Shown here in pieces: positions 8,999 through 18,383 of a stretch of 62,838 nucleotides of DNA. How positions within the stretch are numbered: position 1 is the first letter of the stretch; every line of letters starts with the position of its first letter. A program made the translations under genes and the position numbers. The stretch comes from Candidatus Bathyarchaeota archaeon. Its GTDB lineage: Archaea > Thermoproteota > Bathyarchaeia > RBG-16-48-13 > JAGMEO01. The stretch lies in assembly GCA_030602965.1 (NCBI GenBank), contig JAUVYS010000001.1, forward strand, positions 1 to 62,838, in the 5' to 3' direction. The notes under the pieces were generated by a model. The model did no database searches. It worked only from the letters and a program-made list of their open reading frames with translations, and had not been told where the DNA came from.

Positions 8999-9044
8999 TG
9001 ATTGTTGTTATACATCATTCCAAATCGATCATAGACAACAATCA
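8999..9044. repeat. Perfect 10-bp inverted repeat with 26-nt spacer
   Basis: TGATTGTTGT at 8999-9008 is the exact reverse complement of ACAACAATCA at 9035-9044. It lies in the 141-bp gap between two minus-strand genes, 28 bp before the start of the 133-aa membrane protein gene and downstream of the DUF2110 operon. It could be a hairpin at the end of the upstream operon or an operator for the downstream gene. There is no long T run directly after it on the minus strand. Confidence 0.5.
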
Positions 9045-9111
9045 GAGACGTTAAACTTCATCAACGGTTTATTTACTAATTAATCTAATCATAGAAATTA
9101 ATGATTAAAAT

Positions 9112-9876
9112 CTAACTTTTTCTTAATTTTTTGGGGGAGAAAGCACATAATGGAACTCCAAAAAGGAAACGTCCGATTTTAGCAATTATGCCAGGGGCGT
9201 CTACACCAAGTTTACAGATTATTGAGTGTTCTAAGAATCCCAACTCATCTATCTTAATTATAAAATGTCCCATCTTCGATCTTCGAATAGCATGTTCGAC
9301 TTGTTTTAATGTACTACCGAGTATTACAATTCTTTCAAAATCGAAGTTTACCCATTCAATAAATATTTTGCGTTGGCTTTCTGAGAGCTCTGCTTCTATT
9401 TGGTTTTTTTTAGAATCTACTTTTGTTAGTAGAATTTTTAATGGAAAGTGCTCATGAAGGCAATAATGATTTATTATGTGATCAATGGAATGTTTCATTC
9501 CGTTTGCCAGTTGAGCACGCAACTTGTTGCGTGGAATTAAAGCATCAATCATTTCAGGGGAAGAAACACCAATGTCAACGCATATACCATTACTAACTTT
9601 ATGTGGACTAATAATTCTGCCACATATAGTTGAAGGAACACATAACCCATCTAATGTCGTATGGGCTTTGCCAAATTTACTTTTAAGATAATTTACTGCT
9701 GCTATTTCATCTTCTCCTATTATCTCGACTTGAATCCAATCTCGACGATTCATTGTAATGTTTTTTACTTTAACTTTTATGTTTGATAATTCTTTTTGTA
9801 AAATTGTTTGAAATTGTTGGAAAGCTTCGATTTTCTTCGAACCGTAGAACTTCTGTGAAAGCGTGATTTTTACCAA
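9112..9876 (-). CDS. DUF2110 family archaeal protein
   Basis: 254 aa conserved archaeal protein that I match to DUF2110 from its overall pattern and genomic position; function unknown. It begins MVKITLSQKFYG (TTG start), has a central segment CGRIISPHKVSNGICVDIGV reminiscent of an S1/OB-like strand pattern, and a basic C-terminus. It overlaps the HD-domain gene by 7 nt and is third in a probable operon tfe-HD-DUF2110. The association with a transcription factor suggests a role in gene expression, which is inference only. Confidence 0.68.
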   Translation of the reverse strand: MVKITLSQKFYGSKKIEAFQQFQTILQKELSNIKVKVKNITMNRRDWIQVEIIGEDEIAAVNYLKSKFGKAHTTLDGLCVPSTICGRIISPHKVSNGICVDIGVSSPEMIDALIPRNKLRAQLANGMKHSIDHIINHYCLHEHFPLKILLTKVDSKKNQIEAELSESQRKIFIEWVNFDFERIVILGSTLKQVEHAIRRSKMGHFIIKIDELGFLEHSIICKLGVDAPGIIAKIGRFLFGVPLCAFSPKKLRKS

Positions 9877-10406
9877 GTTTTTTTCCCAACAACTGCCGAA
9901 ATTTCTTCATGAAGCTTTCTAAACCTTTTAATTGCTGAATGATTCCAGCCAACTTCCTTCGAAAAATCGTTTAACGCTTCTTCAAAACTGATGCATCTGC
10001 TTCCTTTTACTAACTTGTCCGCGTAAGTGATGATTTTTTCTTCTAAGCTTAAGGGAAGGTAGTCACGGTTTGGTAAACCAATTCTACGAGCTTCTTCACG
10101 TGGTATACCTGCACCAATATGTCTCTCAATAATTTTTATTAGTGGTTCAGGAAGATCTAATGAACTAGCAATTTTGGCCCCAATAATGCCATGTTGTATG
10201 CTGTGAGTTTTAGATCTTCCTATGTCATGAAGGAGACCGCCTATTTCAACCAGTTTTATATCAACCTGAACTCCTTTATCGCGAAATCTTTTAGCGATCT
10301 TGACAGCTAAGTGGGAAACAACTTTGCAGTGATGAATTACAGTTATTGAACCGCCTTCATCCTCTAGAATTTGAGTTGCTTCTTTACTTGAAGGGAGTCT
10401 TGGCAC
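9870..10406 (-). CDS. HD-domain protein (TIGR00295 type)
   Basis: Putative metal-dependent phosphohydrolase. The HD signature is complete: H in VIHHCKVV, then GGLLHDIGR, then H in SIQHGIIGAK and ERHIGAG. 178 aa, matching the archaeal TIGR00295 group. GTG start. It sits 17 nt downstream of tfe and overlaps the DUF2110 gene by 7 nt, so all three are probably one transcript. The substrate is unknown, likely a nucleotide. Confidence 0.82.
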   Translation of the reverse strand: MPRLPSSKEATQILEDEGGSITVIHHCKVVSHLAVKIAKRFRDKGVQVDIKLVEIGGLLHDIGRSKTHSIQHGIIGAKIASSLDLPEPLIKIIERHIGAGIPREEARRIGLPNRDYLPLSLEEKIITYADKLVKGSRCISFEEALNDFSKEVGWNHSAIKRFRKLHEEISAVVGKKTW

Positions 10407-10423
10407 TCCAAACCCTCCCGTTG

Positions 10424-10933
10424 CTATTCACCTGATTCGTTTTTCAATTCTTCGATTCTTTTTTTAAGTATTTCAACTGTTTTTCTTTTATCAAAATGTT
10501 TAAGCGATTGTCCACATTCCGGACAGCGGAACATAAGCTCCATAGCATCTTCGAAGACCACTCGTTTACAACTTGGGTTAGAGCAGGAGTAAAATTCATG
10601 ATCCTCTTCGTGTTTTAGACGCGTTTTTAGTTTGTCTAGGATTCTCTTTTTTATGTTTTGAACGTAACCTTCAATTTGATCTGGTTGTAGTCTCCATTTG
10701 AAAATAAACCAGCCTGATTCAGGATCCCTTGACCTAGTAGAACTAACTATAGAATAATTACTTAGTCTATAGAGAATTTTACGAACATCGTTAAGCCTCA
10801 TTCCTGTCTCTATAGCAATCTTATCGTCTGTAGTCTCACCTAATGACATTATAGCTTCCACTAATTTAACAGCATCTTCTCCACCAATTATTTCCGTGGC
10901 TTTTGACAATAACTCCTTGTTAAATGGCATCAT
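10424..10933 (-). CDS. tfe: Transcription factor E (TFE alpha)
   Basis: Archaeal homologue of TFIIE-alpha; binds RNA polymerase near the clamp and helps open promoters. The N-terminal winged helix covers about residues 1-95 (ending near WFIFKWRL), followed by the zinc ribbon CSNPSC...CPEC at about residues 114-141 and a charged C-terminal helix. 169 aa is typical. First gene of the tfe-HD-DUF2110 cluster and divergent from trm56 across about 90 bp of AT-rich DNA. Confidence 0.92.
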   Translation of the reverse strand: MMPFNKELLSKATEIIGGEDAVKLVEAIMSLGETTDDKIAIETGMRLNDVRKILYRLSNYSIVSSTRSRDPESGWFIFKWRLQPDQIEGYVQNIKKRILDKLKTRLKHEEDHEFYSCSNPSCKRVVFEDAMELMFRCPECGQSLKHFDKRKTVEILKKRIEELKNESGE

Positions 10934-11024
10934 TGAAACGTCGAACCTTACAAGAAAAAATCTTCATTAATAATAGACATTTTACAAACTTAAATATTAA
11001 CAAATGTGAAAAATAGATGTTAAT

Positions 11025-11564
11025 ATGCCAAAGGTCACTGTGCTCAGACATGGGCATCGATACAATCGTGATTATAGATTATCTACTCACATCTGTTTAA
11101 TTGCTAGGGCTTTTGGAGCTAACGCTCTAATTTTAACTGATATAATGGATAACCGATTAAGAGAGACCGTTGATAAAGTAGTTGATAAATGGGGAGGAGG
11201 CTTCAGATTAATTATGGGAGTTCCCTGGAAGAAAGCGATAAATGAATGGAAAGAAAAGAGCAACATTATCTGTCATCTAACAATGTATGGCGAAAATATT
11301 GATGAAAGCAATGTCATCAAGCGTATTAAAGAAACGAATAAAGACGTATTAGTAGTTGTTGGCTCCCAAAAGATTCCTGGTGAAATCTTTCAACTTGCGG
11401 ATTTTAACATTGCCATAGGAAGCCAGCCTCACAGTGAATGTGCGGCATTGGCTGTTTTTTTGGATAGATACTTTACTGGAAAAGAATTATCAAGGAAGTT
11501 TGATAACGCAAAAATTCGAATAGCCCCACAAAAACATGGAAAGAAAGTTTTTGAGGAATCATAA
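11025..11564 (+). CDS. trm56: tRNA (cytidine-56 2'-O)-methyltransferase
   Basis: Archaea-specific SPOUT enzyme that 2'-O-methylates C56 in the T loop of tRNAs. Diagnostic features: N-terminus VLRHGHRYNRDYR, LTMYG, VVVGSQKIPGE, and the knot segment NIAIGSQPHSECAALAVFLD. 179 aa, full length. Divergent from tfe; its end overlaps the convergent hflX stop by 6 nt. Confidence 0.93.
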   Translation: MPKVTVLRHGHRYNRDYRLSTHICLIARAFGANALILTDIMDNRLRETVDKVVDKWGGGFRLIMGVPWKKAINEWKEKSNIICHLTMYGENIDESNVIKRIKETNKDVLVVVGSQKIPGEIFQLADFNIAIGSQPHSECAALAVFLDRYFTGKELSRKFDNAKIRIAPQKHGKKVFEES

Positions 11565-12806
11565 TTCCTTTTCTAAAATACTAAATTCTGTTATTTTTCC
11601 ATTTAGCTTTTCTATTTGACTTTTTATTCGATTAACAATCCAAGCTTTTCCATTAACCCTAATATTAGCCGTTTTCTCATCATATTTCACTTCGGTCACA
11701 TTATCTTGGTCAAATAATCTAGATATTAAAGCCATCGTCTCTTCACTTAGTGGAACTATGAAGGTAGCTTCAATAAGAGGTTCTAAATGGTTATTGACTG
11801 TTTTTATTAATTTATCCAAGTTTATTTTCTTTGAGGCAGAGATTGGTATTAAATTGGTCGCTTCTTTTTTTATTTGAGAGGTTTTCTTGTTTAATTCTGT
11901 TTGGGTGAGTAAATCTATTTTATTCAGAGCTGTAATTATTGGGACACTCCCAGCATCTAACTCCTTTATCGTTTTAAGGCAAACAGATAGTTTTCTTTTA
12001 ATTTCATGAATGGGTTCATTTGCATCTAATAAGAGTATAATTACATCAGAGACCATGGTTTCTTCAAGAGTTGAATGAAATGCCTCTATGAGGGCTAAAG
12101 GTAAATGGTCTATGAAGCCAACAGTATCTGTAAGTAATACTTTTCTTTTCTTTAAGTTGATGGCTCTTGTCTTTGTTGATAGCGTTGTGAAAAGGCTGCG
12201 GCTGATAGGTACTGGTTCTTCTGCTAGAGCTTTAAATAATGTGCTTTTTCCAGAGTTTGTGTAACCTGCTAATGAGACAAGAGAGAAGCCAAGCTCCAAC
12301 CTGTGAAGCCTATGTATTTTTCTTTTTTTGCGAACCCTTTCTAATTTACGTCTTACATGAGCCATCTGACGTTTTATAGCCTCATAATGTACTTCAACCT
12401 CATATCTACCAAGGCCTCGAAAACCTGGTTGTTCGCCTTGTCTGGCGAGTCTTACGCTCTCTTTTGCTCTTGGAAGTTGATGATGAAGATTAGCTAATTT
12501 AATTTGAAGATTGGCTTCTCTTGTAGACGCCCTTTTAGAAAAAATTTCAAGTATTAATTGAAATCGATCTATAGCTTCCACTTTAGTGAGTTTTGCAATA
12601 TTATATGATTGAGTTGATGTTAAATCGTTCTCGAAAATGATCTTGTCTGCATTAAGGTCAATAACAAGCTTGGCTAATTCTTTTGCCTTACCTCGACCTA
12701 TTTGGTAGTTTGAATCACGTTCACGAATTTGTTCGATAGCGTGAACCACCTTATATTCTGCAGCTTCCGCTAAATTCTTAAGTTCTTCAAGATTCGAGGA
12801 ATCCAA
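11559..12806 (-). CDS. hflX: HflX-family ribosome-associated GTPase
   Basis: GTPase that binds the large ribosomal subunit. The N-terminal HflX domain includes IGRGKAKELA and a glycine-rich linker QGEQPGFRGLGRYE; the G domain has G1 GYTNSGKST, G3 DTVGF and G4 NKID. The first standard start is TTG 12806, but the preceding codons read RVIIVHRHRSL, which looks like the normal HflX N-terminal strand; no ATG, GTG, TTG or CTG lies upstream before the in-frame stop. The true start may therefore be non-standard or the N-terminus genuinely short. It follows aMBF1 at 23 nt and is probably co-transcribed. Confidence 0.92.
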   Translation of the reverse strand: MDSSNLEELKNLAEAAEYKVVHAIEQIRERDSNYQIGRGKAKELAKLVIDLNADKIIFENDLTSTQSYNIAKLTKVEAIDRFQLILEIFSKRASTREANLQIKLANLHHQLPRAKESVRLARQGEQPGFRGLGRYEVEVHYEAIKRQMAHVRRKLERVRKKRKIHRLHRLELGFSLVSLAGYTNSGKSTLFKALAEEPVPISRSLFTTLSTKTRAINLKKRKVLLTDTVGFIDHLPLALIEAFHSTLEETMVSDVIILLLDANEPIHEIKRKLSVCLKTIKELDAGSVPIITALNKIDLLTQTELNKKTSQIKKEATNLIPISASKKINLDKLIKTVNNHLEPLIEATFIVPLSEETMALISRLFDQDNVTEVKYDEKTANIRVNGKAWIVNRIKSQIEKLNGKITEFSILEKEL

Positions 12807-12829
12807 AGAGCGATGTCTATGTACAATTA

Positions 12830-13357
12830 TTACTCGCGTGAGACCTCAGCCTCCGATGATACCCCTTTCTTTTTAAAGCGAACAATATCACCTAAAGTTA
12901 AATCAAAAGGTTTCTGAGTCAAAAGACCTTTTGCAACTATAGGAGAGGAAGGGGGACCCAATAAGTTAATCTTTAGGCTCTTTTCTAATTTCTTGGCAAG
13001 TTTATCATCTGGAACCATCTTACCTATTTCAAGTTTTTGTAGGACAGAGGCTTTTTCTTGAATCATTTTTCCAAGATCTTTTTGGCTAAGATTCATTTTT
13101 TCCCTTACTTTCCTAATTCTCTGGCCATAATCTTCTACAAGTTCAAGCTTTTCATTCACCCCTCCATGCACGGGTTTAGAACGACGTATAGATGTCTTTG
13201 AACTAACTTTTTTCGTTGCCAATTGTGATTTTTTATTTATGTTCCAATTTGAAGATGAAAAACATGCACATTTAGGGCAGACAATAAGCTTTGCACCGTC
13301 AATTATGATTCTATTCGAGAGCCCAGAAATTTTTTTTCCACAGATTTCACATGCCAT
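12830..13357 (-). CDS. Archaeal multiprotein bridging factor 1 (aMBF1)
   Basis: Ribosome- and transcription-associated HTH protein. Zinc ribbon at the N-terminus (CEIC, CPKC), a basic linker, then a Cro/C1-type HTH at about residues 75-130 (YGQRIRKVREKMNLSQKDLG). 175 aa. It is the first gene before hflX on the same strand and diverges from the NAC gene across about 200 bp. Confidence 0.9.
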   Translation of the reverse strand: MACEICGKKISGLSNRIIIDGAKLIVCPKCACFSSSNWNINKKSQLATKKVSSKTSIRRSKPVHGGVNEKLELVEDYGQRIRKVREKMNLSQKDLGKMIQEKASVLQKLEIGKMVPDDKLAKKLEKSLKINLLGPPSSPIVAKGLLTQKPFDLTLGDIVRFKKKGVSSEAEVSRE

Positions 13358-13568
13358 GTTTAAGCAGTCCTTCGAATTGAAATAGTGGTTATATACATAA
13401 AATCTTTATACTTTACCTAATTAGTTGTTTCAAAAAAGGCATTTTATTAGAACGTATATTGATGCACAAGAGTGAAAAAATATTGTGCTGTATTCATATT
13501 ATTGTACAATCTTGAAAAGCAGCCCGAAAGTATCTAAATAAAAAGATGCCCGAAAGGTGGAACTATGT

Positions 13569-13925
13569 ATGAGAAGAACAAATCCTAGACAAACTAAAAG
13601 AATGATGCAGCGCTTAGGAATGAAGGTTGACGAGATTCCTAATGCAAAACAAGTCATTATACGCACTGAAAATAAAGATATCTTAATTGATAATCCTGAT
13701 GTTGCAGTTATAGAAGTGCAGGGTCAGAGAATGTTTCAGATAGTTGGTGGCAACGTTTCTGAAAAAAGTGTCACCAAAGAGGTTATAGAAGAAGAAATAC
13801 CTAACGAAGATGTACAACTTGTTGTTAATCAGACTGGAAAATCATTAAATGAAGTAAAGACTGCTCTAAAGGAGACAAACGGCGATCTTGCAAAAGCAAT
13901 CCTCATTCTTCAATCAAAGAGTTAA
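13569..13925 (+). CDS. Nascent polypeptide-associated complex protein (alpha-NAC)
   Basis: Ribosome-bound chaperone of nascent chains. A basic N-terminus (MRRTNPRQTKRMMQRLGM), the NAC beta-barrel (IPNAKQVIIRT through VEVQGQRMFQIVGG by position) and a C-terminal UBA domain (EDVQLVVNQTGKSLNEVKTA). Start ATG 13569 is chosen because GGTGG at 13556-13560 lies 8 nt upstream; the earlier GTG 13557 overlaps that site. 118 aa. Converges with pyrI with only 6 bp between the ends. Confidence 0.93.
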   Translation: MRRTNPRQTKRMMQRLGMKVDEIPNAKQVIIRTENKDILIDNPDVAVIEVQGQRMFQIVGGNVSEKSVTKEVIEEEIPNEDVQLVVNQTGKSLNEVKTALKETNGDLAKAILILQSKS

Positions 13926-13931
13926 ATTCAC

Positions 13932-14429
13932 CTAAATATCATCTCCAAATTTGTTCCGTTTTTTCCCAAACTGCTTTAATGCATCTCCTCTCTCCATAAT
14001 TCTACTACAGTAATGACATCTTAGTACAAGAGGGGTTTCTGTTTCAATGATAAACGTTGGTTGGATAGGTTCATGGCTATTAGAAACACACGCCGGATTT
14101 GTACATTTTAACATGCCGTGAATAACTTTTGGTAATTTTGCCTTCTGTTTCTCGATAACCGTGAAGTCTCGTATTATGTTAATTGTTGCATGTGGCGCTA
14201 TTAGAGCTATCTTGTTCACTTCGTCAGAATTTAGTTCTCTTCCTTCAATTTTCACAATGTCCTTTAATCCAATTTTACTACTAGGCACATTAATTGCAAT
14301 ACTTACTATGTGTCTGGTTTGACTTGTTATTCCTAAAATATTTAGAACCGTCAAACTGTTACCTGCACTTATATGATCAATAACGGTTCCTTCCCTAATC
14401 TTTTTTATTCGAAGTTCTTCATCAGACAA
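13932..14429 (-). CDS. pyrI: Aspartate carbamoyltransferase regulatory chain
   Basis: Regulatory subunit of ATCase, binding CTP/ATP. The N-terminal allosteric domain begins KKIREGTVIDHISAG; the C-terminal zinc domain has CTNPAC and CHYC as the four zinc ligands. 165 aa is slightly longer than usual at the N-terminus. Unusually it is not downstream of pyrB but on the opposite strand, with pyrB starting 175 bp away in the other direction, so the two chains are transcribed divergently. Confidence 0.93.
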   Translation of the reverse strand: MSDEELRIKKIREGTVIDHISAGNSLTVLNILGITSQTRHIVSIAINVPSSKIGLKDIVKIEGRELNSDEVNKIALIAPHATINIIRDFTVIEKQKAKLPKVIHGMLKCTNPACVSNSHEPIQPTFIIETETPLVLRCHYCSRIMERGDALKQFGKKRNKFGDDI

Positions 14430-14604
14430 AAGTTCACTACCAATTCATAAAATTCAATATTTTTAAAATAGTTTAATATCATCTGAAAAAGGTTTGGCTT
14501 TAATTTGAACCCTTTCTTACCAGAATGCATTGAAGGCAATTTGTCTTATAAATGAGCGAAAATAAACCATCTAAATATCATGTTCTCTAAAGGATTTGGA
14601 GTAA

Positions 14605-15522
14605 ATGCGTTTTGAAGGAAGAGACATTGTCTCCATCAAAGATTTTACTCGTGAAGAAGTTGAACATATCCTTAAAATTGCTAAACTGATGGAGCCTCTC
14701 ACCCGAAAAGGTTCAGACCTTTTAAACGGAAAAATATTGGCAAATTTATTCTTTGAACCTAGTACTAGGACAAAGCTTAGTTTCGAAGCTGCAATGCGTA
14801 GACTTGGCGGTGAATGTATAGGATTCTCTGACCCAACAACAAGCTCAATAAAAAAAGGAGAAAATTTAGCAGACACTATCCGTGTAGTTGAAAATTACTC
14901 AGACATAATAGTATTGAGACACCGCCTAGAGGGAGTTGCTAGAATGGCTGCTGAATTCTCAACTGTACCAATAATAAATGCTGGTTCAGGTAGCGAAGAA
15001 CACCCAACCCAAGCATTGCTTGACCTCTACACCATTAATAGAGAACTGGGAAGAATTGATGGGTTAAACATCGTTTTCGTTGGTGATCTAAGATATGGTA
15101 GAACGGTGCATTCTTTAGCATACGCTCTTGCTCTCTATGATGTTAATCTGTATCTAGTTTCTCCAGAGATTTTGCGGATGCGTAAAGAAGTTTTGAAAGA
15201 TGTCAAGAAGAGGATAAAAATCTTTGAAGTAGAAAACATTGAGAGCATTATTCACAAAGCAGATGTTCTTTATGTTACTAGAATTCAAAAGGAAAGGTTT
15301 CCTGATCCAGAGGAATATGAAAAAGTCAAAGGCTCTTATAGAATAACTTTAGATACTATCCGTCACGCAAAGAGCAGTCTTAATATATTGCATCCTCTCC
15401 CAAGAATCGACGAAATATCACCAGAAATAGATTCGACTCCATACGCTAAATATTTTAAGGAAGTTTGGTATGGTTTAGTGTTGAGAATGGGGTTGCTTGC
15501 TTTAGTTTTAGGTGCTGTTTAG
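14605..15522 (+). CDS. pyrB: Aspartate carbamoyltransferase catalytic chain
   Basis: Condenses carbamoyl phosphate with aspartate, the committed step of pyrimidine synthesis. The carbamoyl phosphate motif STRTKLSFE is at about residue 52, HPTQALLDLYT at about 131, GDLRYGRTVHSL at about 159 and HPLPR at about 264. 305 aa. A GGAG 5-8 nt before ATG 14605 serves as ribosome binding site. Divergent from pyrI. Confidence 0.96.
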   Translation: MRFEGRDIVSIKDFTREEVEHILKIAKLMEPLTRKGSDLLNGKILANLFFEPSTRTKLSFEAAMRRLGGECIGFSDPTTSSIKKGENLADTIRVVENYSDIIVLRHRLEGVARMAAEFSTVPIINAGSGSEEHPTQALLDLYTINRELGRIDGLNIVFVGDLRYGRTVHSLAYALALYDVNLYLVSPEILRMRKEVLKDVKKRIKIFEVENIESIIHKADVLYVTRIQKERFPDPEEYEKVKGSYRITLDTIRHAKSSLNILHPLPRIDEISPEIDSTPYAKYFKEVWYGLVLRMGLLALVLGAV

Positions 15523-15579
15523 AAAAACGTAGCTAAATAGTTTTATTTCTATTAAAAATTTCAGAAAAAGGATGTGCAA

Positions 15580-16266
15580 TCAAACACGTAGAATTACTTC
15601 ATCAGAATATTTTTTCAATTTGTCAGCAAAGAGTTTAATTGTACTTAAGCTATATGGTTTAACTTTATTGAAGGCTATGTCTAAGGTGTCTCCTGTAACG
15701 AATTGTTGGATTGCATATCGTTTTGCTCCATTTACAATTTCTCCTATCTTAGAAATCGTTTCCTCTTCAATAAAGCCTGGAACAACTGTGCTCCTAAACT
15801 CATAATCTACATCTCCTCTTTTCACAATTTCAATGGTACGTAAAAAGTCGGTTATGTCTTTAGCTCCTAGCATAAAATATTTTTCAGGAGAAGTTTTCAC
15901 GTCTACCGCAACATAGTCTATGTAATTCAAACATTTCTCAAGTACTCCCGGGTAAAATCCATTTGTATCTAATTTTATTGTAAATTGTTGTTCCTTAAGC
16001 TTTTTTAAAAAGTGTGGAAGAGCGGTTTGAATTGTTGGTTCTCCTCCTGTAACTACTACGGTGTCTATGTATTTTTTTCTAGATTCAAGAATTTCTAGAA
16101 CTGTACTTTCTGAAAGAATTGGTTCTTTCAGTTTTATAACCAATCTCCAGTTATGACAGAAGGGACAGCGTAAATTACAGCCCTGAGTAAATAATACTGT
16201 AGAGGGCCGATCTGGGAAGTCAACAAGACTGGTTTTTTGAAGACCTCCAAACTTCATCTTTTTCAT
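15580..16266 (-). CDS. nrdG: Anaerobic ribonucleotide reductase activating enzyme
   Basis: Radical SAM protein that installs the glycyl radical on NrdD. Motif CNLRCPFCHN carries the CxxxCxxC cluster ligands (CNLRCPFC) and VVTGGEPT binds SAM. 228 aa. The ATG 16266 overlaps the nrdD stop as ATGA, so the two are translationally coupled, and stoichiometric expression is likely. Confidence 0.92.
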   Translation of the reverse strand: MKKMKFGGLQKTSLVDFPDRPSTVLFTQGCNLRCPFCHNWRLVIKLKEPILSESTVLEILESRKKYIDTVVVTGGEPTIQTALPHFLKKLKEQQFTIKLDTNGFYPGVLEKCLNYIDYVAVDVKTSPEKYFMLGAKDITDFLRTIEIVKRGDVDYEFRSTVVPGFIEEETISKIGEIVNGAKRYAIQQFVTGDTLDIAFNKVKPYSLSTIKLFADKLKKYSDEVILRV

Positions 16267-18383
16267 TGGACAGAAGTCACGGTATATTCTAATGGTTTAT
16301 CAAATGTTTTCCTAATCTTAAACTCAGACTGTTTTCCATCATTCCACTGATCGACTGGTCGAAGGTAGCCTACAACCCTTGAGTATACTTCACACTTTGA
16401 TCCACACGTTGGACATTTTGCATATTCTCCAGATATGTAGTTATGTGTTGGACATACACTGAATACCGGGGTCAACGTAAAGTATGGTAACTGTGAATTT
16501 TCTGCAATTTTTTTAACTAATTCAGCTGCTGCTTTCCATGAGTGAACGCATTCACCTTGATAAACATGGAAAACTGTGCCGCCGGTGTACAAGGTTTGCA
16601 GGTTATCTTGATGTTCTAATGCTTCAAAAAGGTCACCTTGAAAATCAACTGGTAGTTGAGAAGAGTTAGTATAAAACGGTTCGGCGCCTTCCAATAGGTA
16701 TTTTTCATTGGCAACAATTATATTTGGATATTTTCTTTTATCTATGCGTGCTAGTCTATATGATGCCCCTTCAGCTGGGGTTGCTTCAAGATTATATATG
16801 TTTCCTGTTTCTTCTTGATAATTTGAAAGGTTTTTTTTCATGAATTTTAATACTCTAATGGCGAAAGAGAGTCCCTCACGACCAGTTATATCGTATCCGA
16901 AGAGATTGAGAATAGCTTCATTCATACCTAAAATACCAATAGTCGAAAAATGATTTTGCCAATATCTTCTAAATGCTTCTTTAACTTTCTTTAAATAATG
17001 TTTAGAATAGGGGTACAATCCGTTTTCAGAAAATCTTTCAAGCAATTTTCGTTTTATTTCTAATGTATCCTTTGCAAGATCCATTAATTCAGCGAGTCTC
17101 TCAAAGAATTTTTCTTCACTATTATGGAGGTAACCAATTCGAGGAAGATTTATTGTAACTACTCCTATAGATCCTGTTAAAGGATTAGCTCCGAAGAGCC
17201 CGCCACCACGCTTTCGCAATTCTCGATTATCTATTCTAAGGTGACAACACATACTTCGTACATCTTCGGGTTTCATATCACTATTAATAAAATTAGAGAA
17301 ATACGGTGCGCCATATTTAGCAGTCACACTAAATATTTTCTTTGCAACCGGCGAGTCCCAATCAAAGTTTCTTGTTATACTATATGTTGGTATTGGAAAA
17401 GTGAAAACTCTACCCTTTGCATCCCCTTCATTCATAACTTCTGCAAATGCCATATTAAAGATGTCCAATTCATCCTGAAACTCGCTGTAAGTATCGTTCG
17501 AAATTTGTCCTTTAATTATTACTGGCTCATTTGAAATGAAATTTGGAACCGTTAAATCAAATGTTACATTTGTGAATGGTGTTTGGAATCCTACCCGAGT
17601 TGGAATGTTTATGTTGAAAAAGAATTCTTGAATTGACTGCTTAACCTCGCGATAGTTTAATCCATCACTCCGAATGAATGGTGCAAGATAAGTATCAAAA
17701 TTACTAAATGCTTGAGCTCCTGCTGATTCTCCTTGTAATGTATAAAAAAAGTTAACTATTTGACCTAAAGCAGTTCTAAAGTGTTTGGCAGGTTTACTTT
17801 CAATCTTTCCAGAAACACCACCAAAACCTGAGAGCAGTAATTCTCTCAAATCCCAGCCAACACAATAGGCGCCAAGAACACCTAGGTTATGGATGTGCAC
17901 ATCTCCATGTAAATGCGCATTTCCAATAACGGGCGGATATAGCCGTGAAATCCAATATTTTGCTATTAAAGTTGAAGAGAGATAATTATTCAATCCTTGA
18001 AGCGAGTAACTCATGTTTGAATTCTCACGGATGCGCCAGTCCTCGATATCAAGATATTTGTCTATTAAATCCCCGTTGCTTAAAAGAGAAGCCGTCTCTC
18101 GTAAATCTTGATGTTGCTTTCTGTATAAGATGTATGCTTTTACCGTTCTAACATGACCTTTTTCAATAAGTTTTTTTTCAATAGTATCTTGGATTTCCTC
18201 CACTGTAGGAATTCCTTGCGAACCAAGACGTTCATTAAGTTCATTTACAACCTCATCGCTTAAGGCACTGGCAATTTCTTTATCTTTCCCACCAACAGCT
18301 TTGATGGCTTTCCATATGGCGTTGGTTATTTTGTCTTTATCAAATTTAGCAAGCACCCTGTCTCTTTTTCTAATGTATTTCAT
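16263..18383 (-). CDS. nrdD: Anaerobic (class III) ribonucleoside-triphosphate reductase
   Basis: Reduces NTPs to dNTPs using a glycyl radical. ATP-cone at about residues 1-95; catalytic barrel with the active-site cysteines in MCCHLRID (about residue 380); C-terminal zinc site (CPTH and CPTCGSKC) next to the glycyl-radical loop SRVVGYLRP at about residue 677. 706 aa, complete. Coupled to nrdG. A second NrdD-like gene lies 190 bp upstream on the same strand. The presence of class III enzyme implies anaerobic growth. Confidence 0.95.
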   Translation of the reverse strand: MKYIRKRDRVLAKFDKDKITNAIWKAIKAVGGKDKEIASALSDEVVNELNERLGSQGIPTVEEIQDTIEKKLIEKGHVRTVKAYILYRKQHQDLRETASLLSNGDLIDKYLDIEDWRIRENSNMSYSLQGLNNYLSSTLIAKYWISRLYPPVIGNAHLHGDVHIHNLGVLGAYCVGWDLRELLLSGFGGVSGKIESKPAKHFRTALGQIVNFFYTLQGESAGAQAFSNFDTYLAPFIRSDGLNYREVKQSIQEFFFNINIPTRVGFQTPFTNVTFDLTVPNFISNEPVIIKGQISNDTYSEFQDELDIFNMAFAEVMNEGDAKGRVFTFPIPTYSITRNFDWDSPVAKKIFSVTAKYGAPYFSNFINSDMKPEDVRSMCCHLRIDNRELRKRGGGLFGANPLTGSIGVVTINLPRIGYLHNSEEKFFERLAELMDLAKDTLEIKRKLLERFSENGLYPYSKHYLKKVKEAFRRYWQNHFSTIGILGMNEAILNLFGYDITGREGLSFAIRVLKFMKKNLSNYQEETGNIYNLEATPAEGASYRLARIDKRKYPNIIVANEKYLLEGAEPFYTNSSQLPVDFQGDLFEALEHQDNLQTLYTGGTVFHVYQGECVHSWKAAAELVKKIAENSQLPYFTLTPVFSVCPTHNYISGEYAKCPTCGSKCEVYSRVVGYLRPVDQWNDGKQSEFKIRKTFDKPLEYTVTSVQ

